From: Diacronema lutheri
Taxonomy: Eukaryota; Haptophyta; Pavlovophyceae; Pavlovales; Pavlovaceae
Direction: 5' to 3'
Length of the DNA stretch: 64,000 nucleotides
NCBI GenBank assembly: GCA_019448385.1
Contig: JAGTXO010000004.1
Coordinates: 1,302,001-1,366,000, forward strand
Part shown: positions 56,001-64,000 of the stretch, piece by piece
Position numbering within the stretch: the stretch's first letter is position 1
Layout: each line of letters starts with the position of its first letter
The notes under the pieces: model-generated
What the model saw: the letters and a program-made list of their open reading frames with translations, nothing else
Told to the model about the DNA's origin: nothing
Databases searched by the model: none
Program-made: the position numbers and the translations under genes

Positions 56001-58228
56001 CCGCCGAGCGCGACAAGCAGGTGCGTGGGCGAGAGCGCGCGCGTGCCGCGCGCGCAGGCGGCCGCGCACTTCGCCGCCGACGGCACGAGCGAGGTCTCGC
56101 ATTGTGCCCTCGTCAGCGCGGACAGCGGCTGCGCGAAACGGTTCCAGTGCCTTGGCGCGCATGGCGCCTGCTTCCGCTGCGCCGAGCCGGGCCACGCGGC
56201 ACGGCTGACGCACCGCGCGCACTCGACGGTCAACGCAGACGGCGGTACGAGCGCGTGGGACCCCGACGTGCCATGCTTCGACGCGAACGCGCAGTTCGCC
56301 CGACTGTCGGGCAAGTACACGTGCGCCGAGGCCGCGTCGCACTGCACGCAGGGCGAGACGGGCTGGCGGATTGTCCGAGCCTACTGCCCGCTCTCGTGCG
56401 GTCTGTGCACGCCTTCGGCCAACGCGACGAGCGTCGCCGCCGGCGCGGACGTGGCGAGCGGGTACGAAGTGGCGGTGGGTGGCCGCGACTATGAGTCGGA
56501 TGTCCTCGTCGGCGCGTCGAGCGGCGAGGTGGCCGCGTCGCGCATCGTCTTCTCAACGTCGATGCCGCCGACCTTTGTCGACGTGTACGGTACCTACCTC
56601 AAGCAGCGCGCCGCGCTCGAGAAGCTCGCTGCCGCCGAGCTCTCCGAGTCTGGCGTGGCACTCGACGCGTTCGTGTACCACATCCAGTACGAGTTTGCCT
56701 ACGCCGATTGGGTGATGCCGTCCTTTGGCGCGCAGAACCTCGCGATGGCCGCCGCCGCCGTCCTCGTCTGCGTCGCCGCCTTCTTGCCCGTCAGGTACGC
56801 GCGCCGCGTGCGCGCGCGCCGCCGCCGCCGCGCGCGCGCGCCTTACACGCCGCGCGCGCGCGCCGGCTCGCCGCGCGCGCCGCGCGCGCACGAACAGCAT
56901 CGCTCTCTTGTGCACGTTTGCGGTCGTGTGCATCGACGTGCTGCTGCTCGGCGGGATGGCGCTTCTGCATACGCCGCTCAACACGATCACGCTCGTGTCG
57001 CTCCTCCTCGCCATGGCTCTCGCCATCGATTACAGCTGCCACATCGGTAAGCGGGCAGCGGCGCGGCCCCGGCGTGTGGGTGGGCGATGGCGCCCGACCG
57101 TGCGCCTGCCTCGCCGCAGCCCAGCCTCGTCCGCCTCTTGCCCATCGGCACGCGCGCGCGCCCCGCGTCGGCCGCGCGCCTTGCCCCGTTCCGCGCGCGC
57201 AGGCCATGCGTACGTCATCGCGCCGGGCACCACCCGCCTCGAGAAGACGCACCACGCGCTCGAGTACATGGGCTTCTCGGTGCTCAACGCGGGCCTCTCC
57301 ACTCTGCTCGGCACGCTCTTCCTCGCTGGTCTGCGCGCTGCGCGGCCTGGCGCTGCGCGGCCTGGCGATGCGCGGCCTGGCGATGCGCGGCCTGGCGATG
57401 CGCGGCCTGGCGATGCGCGGCCTGGCGTTGCGCGGCCTGGCGATGTGCGCCGCACTGCGTGCCGAGCGCCGATGGCTCGAGGCGCGGACGCCGAGCGCCG
57501 CGAGCGCGGTCTTCACTTCCCTCCGAAGCGCCTCTCTTTCCCCCTTCGCTTCACCCCGCCCCTCTGAAACCGCCCCCGACCCCATGCCGCCCGCCCGCAC
57601 GACGCCACGCGCCCGCGCAGCTTCTCAGTCGCCCGTCTTTCGAATCTTCTTTGTCGCGGTCTGGTCGACCATCCTGCTCGGGCTGATCGCCGGCCTCGCC
57701 TTTGTCCCCGTGATGCTCTCGTACATTGGCCCACTCGACGACGTGCCCGCTCCGTCGCGCGTTGGTAGCAGATCCGATCTGCGGCCTCTCGGCGCATCAC
57801 GCACGCCGTCACGCTCTCCGTTCTCGGCCAAGGCGGCGACGCGCGTGAGCAGCCGGCACGAGCTCAGCTTCAAGCCGTCGTTCTCGGGCGTGGAGCAGTT
57901 GTCGCCGCCGCACGCGCTCGCGCATGGCGGCGCGCCGTGCCATGCGCTTGGCGCGGCCGACATCGCGCGCACGCCGGGAGGCGGCACGGGCGCGCCGCTG
58001 CCGTCGGTCGACCGCGCAGACCCGACGCACGGCACGTTTGGTGTCGCCCACCCGCCAGTGCTCAGCATGAGCGCGGGCGCCGAGCCGTCCGTCGGCTACC
58101 CGACGAGCATCGCGCGCTGCGAGCCCCTCGCGCGCACGACCGTTGTCGACGGCGCGCCCGGCGCAGACGGCTTCCGCCGGCCCTTGCCCCATGCGGCGAG
58201 CGCGCCCAGACTGCACTTGCCCCAGTAG
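53052..58228 (+). CDS. Patched/NPC1-like RND-family protein with ShKT-like module
   Basis: Polytopic membrane protein of the Patched/NPC1 (sterol-sensing, RND) family, which moves sterols or lipids. Four exons, 53052-56794, 56898-57046, 57203-57328 and 57621-58228 (GT-AG, phases 2,1,1), give 1541 aa. Helix 1 (about 62-82) is followed by the family motif FEADPVALYIP. The sterol-sensing domain starts near 291 and contains GVSVDDMIIIVDAFERT (about 365). The second membrane half has DVLLLGGMALLHTPLNTITL and the LAIDYSCHI motif spanning exons 2-3. The second extracellular loop is greatly enlarged: an Ala-rich helix, two Cys-rich repeats (C-x3-FxC-x2-xHG-x-C-x-x-C type, about 946-1048) and a six-Cys ShKT-like segment (about 1075-1120, YCPLSCGLC). 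The C-tail is disordered. Start chosen at the first in-frame ATG, 53052. Confidence 0.85.
57339..57446 (+). repeat. 15-bp tandem repeat (x7) in intron 3 of Patched-like gene
   Basis: CGCGGCCTGG recurs every 15 bases from 57341 to 57431, inside the 292-nt intron 57329-57620. There are no unique spacers, so this is a minisatellite. Confidence 0.9.
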
Positions 58229-58279
58229 CCTTCAGCGGCACGTAGCATTCAGACTTACTGCGGGGGGAACCTCGTCGTC

Positions 58280-60013
58280 TCACAGCGCCACGGGCAGGGC
58301 GAGCGCGGCGCACGCAACTCCGCCGTGCAGCCCGCAGTCTACGCGCCACTCGGAGCGCGCGGGCACGTTTGTCGGAAACGTGTCTGCGTCGGCGGCCGCC
58401 AGGCCGAGCTGGAGGCGCCAGCCAACGGGCGCGGTAAATGCCGTCGGCAAGAAGGCGAGGACGAGCTCGCACGGCGCGCCCGCGTCTTGCGCCGCAACGC
58501 CGATCGCCTCCGCCGCGTACCAGACGCCGCCCGACGGGTCGACGAGCTCGAGGTACGCGAAGACGGGCGCGCGTGCGTACGATGCGACGAGCCGCAGGCG
58601 GAGCACGGGCTCGCCCACGACCGTCAGCGCGCTGCGCAGCGCCACGCCCGTCCAGACGAGCATCCGCCTCGCCGCGCGCGCGCGGCCGTCGAGCGCGACC
58701 GGCTTTGCGTTCTGCGTGTGCCACCGATTCGCCCGCCCGGTCGTCGCGCGCGCATCGGGCGTCCACCGCCGCCATTGCTCGTCAGCGCTCGCGGGCGGCA
58801 GCGACGCGCCCAAGTCTCCGCGAGCCGACGCGAGCGCGCCGTCGAGCGCGCCGTCGGCGCGGAGCGCGAGCGTGGACGGCGCGACGCGCGCAGGCGGCCA
58901 TTGCTCCGTCTCGCGCCACGAGCCACCGCGCGGCTCGCGCGGTGCCATCATAAAGTAACGGACGCGGCGCGGGCGCGGGCGCGTGCGCGCGCCATTGCTC
59001 GCCACGCACTCGCGCAGGAAGGCGAGCTGCATCTCTACCTGCTGCGCGAGCGGCGGGTCGGGCGCGCCGCGCCGGCCAAAGCTGCAGCCGTCGTCGCCCG
59101 TGTGCGACCACGCGCCGATGACGACCTCGCACAGCGCGGGCACGTGCTCCCACATGCGCAGCGCAGCGCGCGCGGACGCGCCGTCGAACCAGCTCGCCCA
59201 CACCTGCAGCGGCGCGCACGCGCTCGCCGAGCGCAGCGCGGGCCGCGCGCAGAGCGAGATGGCCGCAAGCGACTCGCCCGATCGTCCAAACGGCTCGTCC
59301 GCGCTTGACAGCGCCAACGCGCTCGCCCAGATGTCGGCGAGACCAGCAACGACGCGCGCGCGCACGAGCCGCTCGAGCGCCTCGCCGCGCGGATCCTCGT
59401 CCAGCGGGCGCACGCCGCGTACGAAGAGCGCCGTGCCGAAGCCAAAAAGCTGCGGCACGCGCCCGCGGTCGAGCGCGAGCACAGACTCGGACCAGTCCTT
59501 GAGGAAGCCGCGGTTGAGCATGCCACCCGGCGCGACGATGTCGGCGTAGAGGTCCCACTCGAAGCCGCGCGCGACGGCGCCGCGCATCGCAGCGCGTCCG
59601 CACGAGCCCGCGAGCACCGACGTCGTGCCCTCGTAGCTCAGACCGGCCGACACGACCGCGCCCGTACTCCACGGCTGCCGCTCTGCCCACGCGACAAGGT
59701 CGTGCGCGTCGGACGCCTCGGCGCTCGAGAAGGGGATCTGCCACGTACCGTGCGACGCGCCCGTGCCTCGCACGTCGGCGCACACCACGGCGAAGCCGGC
59801 GTCGAGCAGCTGCTGCACCGACGGGTGGTGCGTGCTGATCGGCAGCGCGCGCGCGCGCGGGTCCTGCCCGCGCACCCAGTAGGAGCGCCAGTAGCGCGTC
59901 TGGTTGAGCGCAACGGGGAAGGACCCGACAGCCGACGGGAGCGTCACGTCCACGGCTAGGCGCGTGCCGTCGCGCATCGGCACGGCGACCGAGGTGACCG
60001 TCGGGCGGGCCAT
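58280..60013 (-). CDS. CocE/NonD-type (X-Pro dipeptidyl-peptidase-like) hydrolase
   Basis: Intronless 577-aa alpha/beta-hydrolase of the CocE/NonD family, which cleaves esters or X-Pro peptides. The start MRDGTRLAVDVTLP is the typical first strand. VCADVRGTGASHG is the family oxyanion/strand segment. The nucleophile elbow is GLSYEG (S126), with D277 in WASWFDG and H304 in GAWSHTG completing the triad. The C-terminal third is the jelly-roll X-Pro domain (EPVLRLRLVAS, AYLELVDPSGGV, WRLQLGLAAADAD). No signal peptide or membrane segment is obvious, so cytosolic is likely. ATG 60013 is the only in-frame ATG near the conserved start. It converges with the Patched-like gene, 51 bases between stops. 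The intronless state among intron-rich neighbours could reflect bacterial origin or retroposition, but base composition matches the window. Confidence 0.88.
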   Translation of the reverse strand: MARPTVTSVAVPMRDGTRLAVDVTLPSAVGSFPVALNQTRYWRSYWVRGQDPRARALPISTHHPSVQQLLDAGFAVVCADVRGTGASHGTWQIPFSSAEASDAHDLVAWAERQPWSTGAVVSAGLSYEGTTSVLAGSCGRAAMRGAVARGFEWDLYADIVAPGGMLNRGFLKDWSESVLALDRGRVPQLFGFGTALFVRGVRPLDEDPRGEALERLVRARVVAGLADIWASALALSSADEPFGRSGESLAAISLCARPALRSASACAPLQVWASWFDGASARAALRMWEHVPALCEVVIGAWSHTGDDGCSFGRRGAPDPPLAQQVEMQLAFLRECVASNGARTRPRPRRVRYFMMAPREPRGGSWRETEQWPPARVAPSTLALRADGALDGALASARGDLGASLPPASADEQWRRWTPDARATTGRANRWHTQNAKPVALDGRARAARRMLVWTGVALRSALTVVGEPVLRLRLVASYARAPVFAYLELVDPSGGVWYAAEAIGVAAQDAGAPCELVLAFLPTAFTAPVGWRLQLGLAAADADTFPTNVPARSEWRVDCGLHGGVACAALALPVAL

Positions 60014-60154
60014 CCTCGCCAAAAAGTGAGCGCTCGTTCATCACTCAAGGTTCGACAGTCGCCCGATGGCCAAACGCGCGACGAGCGCACTACACCTTCA
60101 TCCGAGGCACGGGCGGGACGGCAAACGCCTTCATGCGCGCGACGCAACGCGCGC
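60014..60154. other. Short spacer, CocE start to NDUFV2 stop
   Basis: 140 bases between two tandem minus-strand genes. No additional feature seen. Confidence 0.4.
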
Positions 60155-60876
60155 CTAATTGGCTGGGATCTGGGAGAGGTCACGGCAGTACGGCCCCTTT
60201 GGCGGGCTCTTGAGGCTCGTCCTGCCGAGCGGGCCGAGCGAGTGCACGCGCGCGTTCTGCGGCCCAATCTTGACGGGGTTGCCCGCCTTGAGGTCGTCGA
60301 GTAGCTTGACAACCGACTGCGGCGTGAGGTCCTCGAAGAAGTAATCGTTGATCTGCGCGAGCGACACGCGCGTGCAGTATCGCCGCAGCCGGTGGCAAAG
60401 GTGGGCGCACAGCGCGCACGCAGCGCAGGCGCGGAAGGGGGGCAGACCGATGCGGCTCGGCTGCGGCCGCCAGCGCCCCGCAGAGCAGGGCACGCAGCGA
60501 CGGCTTGCCAGGCACGGCACGCGCACGCCGGGCCCAGCCGCACCGTCGACTGCCAGTGCCAGTTCGGCAGCGACGCCGACTCTGGCAGCCCGGCGCGCGC
60601 GCGCTCGCGGTCAACTGCTCACCTGCACCATTGGCGCATTGACGCACGCGCCGAGGCACTCGACCTCTGTGAGCGTGAAGGTGCCGTCCGCCGTCGTCTC
60701 GCCACACTTGATCCCAAGGTGCTTCTCGATCGACGCGAGAATGTCATACGCGCCGCACACCATGCACGGCGTCGTCGCGCAGAGCTGGATGTGGAACTTG
60801 CCCTGCGCGGCGCGGCGCGACGCAGTGCGCGCACGCGCGTGAGCTGTGCGCGCCGCTGCGCTCGGCTGTTGGGGGG

Positions 60877-60908
<32 letters not shown>

Positions 60909-61853
60909 AGGCGGTGGGGGGGGGGGGGGGGGGGGGGTAGCGTCGCGCTAGGCGAGCGCCGAGGCGAGCGCGTGCGCGTGCCTGCTGATTGCGGTTGTAC
61001 ATGGTGAAGAAGGTGGCGACCTCGTACACCGCCATCCGCGGGCATCCTGAGACACAGCCGCGCGGGCGGCAGGCGCGCGCGCGACGCAGGTTGGCGCGAC
61101 GTGTCGTAGCGGGGCCATATGATGTCGCGCGGGCAGCGACGCACGGCTGCACGCGGAGCGAAGAGCGCGCGCGCCGCCGCGATGGCGAGCGAGGTGGGGC
61201 ACGGCAGACCGTGTGCGACGCTGGTCGCCCGCTTGACCGCAGCATGGGGAGCGCCCGCACTGTACGCTCGGGGCGCCTCGACGCGCGCGACGCGCCACGA
61301 GCGCACACCGAGCAGGTCGGCAATGGCGTGCATGGCGGCAAGCGGCACCCAGCCGCCCGAGCCCTGCGGCGAGTCGAAGGCAAAGGCGCCGTCGTAACTC
61401 GGCTTGGCCTTGATCGTCGCGTGCGCCTCGTCCGTCTGCTGCTGCGCGACCCAGAGCAGCGGCATGATGGCGGACATCTTCCCCTGCGGCGTGTCCGGGT
61501 AGCGCGCAAGGTACATGTCGATCTTCTTGAGCGATTCGGGAGTCCACTCCCATGGCGTCGACTCGGAATTGCCCGCCGAATCGCGATGCTGCGCTCCGCG
61601 CGCGTGCGCGCGCCACAAGGGGGAGCAGACGCGCGGCCATCGGACGCGAGGACGCTGGGCGCGGGCGCGCGGGTCGCACGCGCGAGCGCTGCACGGCGCA
61701 GCCGGGCGCGAGGCGCACAATGTGCGTGCCCTGGCCCGCGGAGAGCGCGGCGGATGTGCGGAAAAGTCGGCTGGCTGGCCGTTGCACGCTCGCAGCGCGC
61801 ATCAGCCCGGCCCGCCCCCCGCGGAGGAAGCCGCTCGCTCGGCACAGCAGCAT
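60155..61853 (-). CDS. NDUFV2: NADH dehydrogenase (complex I) 24-kDa 2Fe-2S subunit
   Basis: Mitochondrial complex I N-module subunit holding the N1a-type 2Fe-2S cluster. Five exons on the minus strand (61853-61719, 61588-61309, 61046-60982, 60802-60623, 60352-60155) give 285 aa with consistent phases. Residues 1-40 form an Arg/Ser/Ala transit peptide with [11 protein letters not shown]. The core starts HRDS[13 protein letters not shown]. Cluster ligands are C168-x4-C173 and C209-x3-C213 (CATTPC, CLGAC). The end is [16 protein letters not shown]. Compared with animal and bacterial homologues there is an extra segment of about 28 residues (about 96-123) before GGWVPLAAM. Intron 3 uses a GC donor (CAG then GCACGC) and contains very long G tracts on the plus strand. 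The ATG is only 44 bases from the end of a mobile repeat, which must form its promoter region. Confidence 0.95.
60871..60938. repeat. Long poly-G tracts in NDUFV2 intron 3
   Basis: Runs of G of 21 bases or more, separated by short spacers (TAGGCGGT), on the plus strand; poly-C in the transcript, upstream of the acceptor. They may act as a polypyrimidine tract. The lengths are likely unreliable in any assembly. Confidence 0.85.
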
Positions 61854-61897
61854 GGCCGACGCCGAGGAGACGAGAGAAGCTGCTCCTGTCGAGCAGA

Positions 61898-62000
61898 TGA
61901 ATTGAAGTCCGAACTCCGGAACTTCGCTGCGTCCCGAAATTCGGATCGCAAGACTGCGCAATATTTGCGGTCCGAATTTCGGATCGCACGCACGCACACG
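61898..62000 (-). repeat. About 100-bp foldback end, copy 2 (inverted)
   Basis: Reverse complement of 49009-49107 with few differences. The internal hairpin arms (61934-61952 and about 61964-61982) are conserved. It lies directly upstream of NDUFV2. Confidence 0.85.
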
Positions 62001-62011
62001 CGCAGCGAGTC

Positions 62012-62430
62012 TTAGAGCAGAAGCGTCGCCGTGATCCTCGCGAGTGAGCGCAATGGCGCGCGTGCCGCGCCCGCCACGCATGCCCTGAACACCCTCACAC
62101 CCGCCCACGCCCGCGCGACGCACGCCGAACGCACGCGCAGGCCCTGGCCGTGCCGACGACTGCGCGCGCGCGGCCTACATTCGCCGCGTACACGGCCATG
62201 GGATCACGGGCGGCGACCTATTCGGGCATGGGCATTGCCCTGGCTAGCTTTTGTTGCGTGCCGTGCTGTCCGACATCTGTGCGCAACGAAGCCTGCGCGC
62301 CTCGGCGGTACATTGGCACGAGCCGGCGAAGAAGCAAGAGGCGACAAGCACACACCGCGTGCTGCTTGTTGGTGGGGAAGTTCAGATGCCCTCCACTTCC
62401 GCGACGCATGATTGAACGTTCATACAAGAG
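62012..62430 (+). repeat. Repeat-family arm and block X, forward
   Basis: 62012-62165 matches 47208-47370. 62107-62367 matches 9836-10087. The whole to 62430 matches the inverted copy at 48480-48785. This is the longest intact version and probably the 3' region of the element ORF. Confidence 0.85.
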
Positions 62431-62443
62431 CCTGCATTCGTGT

Positions 62444-63667
62444 TTACGCCGTGCCAGTCGTCACGCCTCTGCCTCCGCGTCCGCGCCCGCATCCGCGCCC
62501 GCCCCCACGCTCGCGCCCGCGCCCGCGCCGCGACCCCGCACCCGCGTTGGAATCCGCGCCCGCGCTCGAACCCGCGCCCGCGCTCGACCCCCCCCCCGCG
62601 CTCGATCCAGCGCCCGCGCCCGCGCTCGACCTGCGTCCGCGCTCGCTCTCTCCCTTGGCCTTGCGCGGCGCGCCAACGTTTGGCTTGCGCTTCTTCTGCT
62701 GGGCCCCAGTGGTGCGCTTAGCGAGCTCGTCGATGTGAGGGATGCCCTCCACAGCTGCAGAGGCCGGCCGCTTGCGCGGGTTCAGCGTAGTGATGCCGGT
62801 CGCAAGGTGGACGTGGTTGCGGATGACGGTGATGAGGCCAGTCGTGTGCTTCTCCGACTTCGCGCACAGCCGCGCCAATGGGCGCAGCTGGCTCATGATC
62901 GCCTGCTCGCGCTCAGCCGCGGTGAGCGGGGTCACCTGCTGCAGCGCCTCCGTCGGGTGACGCGGGTTGTGGTGGAGCGCGCCGTGGATGATCACCCAGC
63001 CGTCGGTCGACTCCTCCAGGAGCAAGAACATGCCGCACTTGGTCTCGGACGTGATCTCGAACTTGATCCTCGTCGCGCGCTTCCCTGTGCTCTTGGCCTC
63101 GCGCACCGAGGCGTTGTACGAGCAGTAAAGACCCTGGCGCGCGCCACGCGCCTCGGTCGGCTTTTGCGAGCTCGACAGGTAGGTGTCGTGGCCCTGCTGC
63201 CTGAAAAACGTGCGGAGCGCGGCCGTAGCGCCGGCGAGAGCAGGCCACGGCCCCTGCGGCACGTCGTTCCACCGCGGATCTGTCACGGAGGTCCAATGTC
63301 GCTTGGCCCGCCGATTGTCGAGCGCGATCGCCTCGCGCGTGCGGCGCGTGTCCAGCGAGCTGCTAGCGTCGCCCTGCTCACGCGGCGGGCAATCAGCGGG
63401 CGCCGTACGCGGCGCTGCGCCTGCCCGAACGCCCGGCGCAGCGAAGTCGGGCGCCGAGGCGCCTGCCGCAGGCGCACGAGACGCAGCCGCACCTTCGGCC
63501 CCTCCCACGCAGCCGGTCGTGACCCCGCCCACACGGCCGAGCTGCGCCCCTGACTTGGAACCAAAGTTGCCCGGCAGTCTGCTCGGCGGCGCGTCGTCTT
63601 CGCCATCCTGCCCATCGAGCCCGCCGTCGACGTGTCTGCCGCCGCCACGTGTGAACTCGTCACGCAT
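62444..63667 (-). CDS. Repeat-element ORF, zinc-finger-like with Arg/Gly-rich tail
   Basis: Open frame of 407 aa from ATG 63667. The N-terminal 150 residues are disordered. The middle (about 165-245) holds GLYCSYNASVREAK, then TSETKCGMFLLLEES, then WVIIHGALHHNPRHP. This C..C..HH-x3-H arrangement after a Trp-containing strand resembles the WRKY/GCM1-like zinc finger of FAR1/MULE-type transposase proteins. The match is by pattern only. A helical segment (TAAEREQAIMSQLRPLARL) and a basic, Ser/Gly/Arg-rich tail follow. No catalytic DDE domain is present, so the protein may be an accessory DNA-binding factor of the element or a truncated transposase. It is the intact copy of the degenerate ORF at 47943-48470. 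Confidence 0.5.
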   Translation of the reverse strand: MRDEFTRGGGRHVDGGLDGQDGEDDAPPSRLPGNFGSKSGAQLGRVGGVTTGCVGGAEGAAASRAPAAGASAPDFAAPGVRAGAAPRTAPADCPPREQGDASSSLDTRRTREAIALDNRRAKRHWTSVTDPRWNDVPQGPWPALAGATAALRTFFRQQGHDTYLSSSQKPTEARGARQGLYCSYNASVREAKSTGKRATRIKFEITSETKCGMFLLLEESTDGWVIIHGALHHNPRHPTEALQQVTPLTAAEREQAIMSQLRPLARLCAKSEKHTTGLITVIRNHVHLATGITTLNPRKRPASAAVEGIPHIDELAKRTTGAQQKKRKPNVGAPRKAKGESERGRRSSAGAGAGSSAGGGSSAGAGSSAGADSNAGAGSRRGRGRERGGGRGCGRGRGGRGVTTGTA

Positions 63668-63689
63668 GTCTGCCGCCGCCAAGTGTGAG

Positions 63690-64000
63690 CTCGGTCCAAC
63701 TCTGCCTATAAAAAGCGCCGTTAGTATTCATATATAAAAACCGGAGGGAGGGAGCGGTCGGTCCCAAACATCTTTCCCCGTAGGCGGCAAGCGCACGAGC
63801 CTTCTTAGTCGCGGGCGACCTTGCGGTCGGTCGCAAACAACTCGTAGGCGGCAAGCGCACGAGCCTTCTTCGTCGCGGGCGACCCCAAACAAGTCCTCTC
63901 TCTGCCTATAAAAACTGGAGAAATGGAGCGGTCGGTCTCAAACAATTTGCCCCGGCGACCCCAAACAACTCCTGCGTGTGCGTGGTGCGATCCGAAATTC
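63690..64000 (-). repeat. 103-bp tandem repeats, inverted, at window end
   Basis: About three units with CCTATAAAA motifs. A separate AAGCGCCGTTAGTATT (about 63715-63730) matches the end of the 18584-20390 transposon with one change. The final bases begin another foldback end, so the element continues beyond the window. Confidence 0.8.

Larger units (their letters stand above)
61898..64000 (-). mobile_element. Composite repeat element with foldback ends and one ORF
   Basis: Read on the minus strand: foldback end (about 64000-63985, cut by the window), 103-bp repeats with TATAAAA motifs (63980-63690), ORF (63667-62444), block X and arm (62430-62010), and an inverted foldback end (62000-61898). 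The inverted foldback copies look like terminal inverted repeats of a roughly 2.1-kb element. Pieces of the same element, rearranged, make up 46860-49300 and the insertion at 9283-10087. Confidence 0.6.

Noticed and set aside
57339-57446. CRISPR-like short regular repeats
   Set aside because: A 15-bp head-to-tail minisatellite inside an intron, without spacers.
58280-60013. Recent bacterial transfer of the intronless CocE gene
   Set aside because: GC content and codon bias look the same as the neighbours. Lack of introns alone is not enough, so it stays a possibility, not a call.

Overview
This is a nuclear window from a very GC-rich, flagellated eukaryote. The genes are split by short spliceosomal introns. 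Most donors read GTGCG(C/T), and a notable minority are GC-AG. There is no operon layout. The window encodes a complete axonemal outer-arm-type dynein heavy chain, a mitochondrial complex I subunit with a transit peptide, a Golgi golgin and a full-size ABCA-like transporter. The extreme GC and CpG content, Ala/Arg-rich low-complexity protein and GC-AG introns make a microalga, most likely a haptophyte, my leading guess. That is inference from composition, not proof.

Layout: 420-8491 GRIP-domain golgin (+). 8635-10600 an F-box-like gene broken by an 0.8-kb insertion that carries a copy of the dynein tail. 10765-13900 ABCF2-like ATPase (+). 14264-15076 mitochondrial carrier (+). 15229-17060 ABC1/ADCK-type kinase (+). 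17395-18489 glycosyltransferase-like protein (-). 18584-20390 a DNA transposon with 113-bp terminal inverted repeats, followed by a 189-bp tandem array (20555-21440). 22581-29279 ABCA-like transporter (-). 29432-30451 unknown three-exon gene (-), divergent from 30566-46680 axonemal dynein heavy chain (+, 15 exons, 4502 aa). 46474-49300 a repeat-rich island with inverted and tandem repeats and gene fragments. 49425-52911 coiled-coil membrane protein (+). 53052-58228 Patched/NPC1-like protein with extracellular Cys-rich and ShKT-like modules (+), convergent with 58280-60013 CocE-type hydrolase (-). 60155-61853 NDUFV2 (-). 61898-64000 a second copy of the repeat family with an open zinc-finger-like ORF.

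The most interesting signal is a composite mobile repeat family: 103-bp tandem repeats, a roughly 260-bp block called X here, a roughly 100-bp foldback end and a DNA-binding-like ORF. It is present in at least three places. One copy directly follows the dynein gene. Another copy, inside the F-box gene 37 kb away, carries the last 69 dynein codons (stop included) plus 3' flank, fused in frame to the F-box protein. This looks like capture and transfer of a host exon by a mobile repeat. All splice models below were built by hand from reading frame, GT/GC-AG signals, phase and family alignment. For every multi-exon gene with a complete model the exon lengths sum to a multiple of three.
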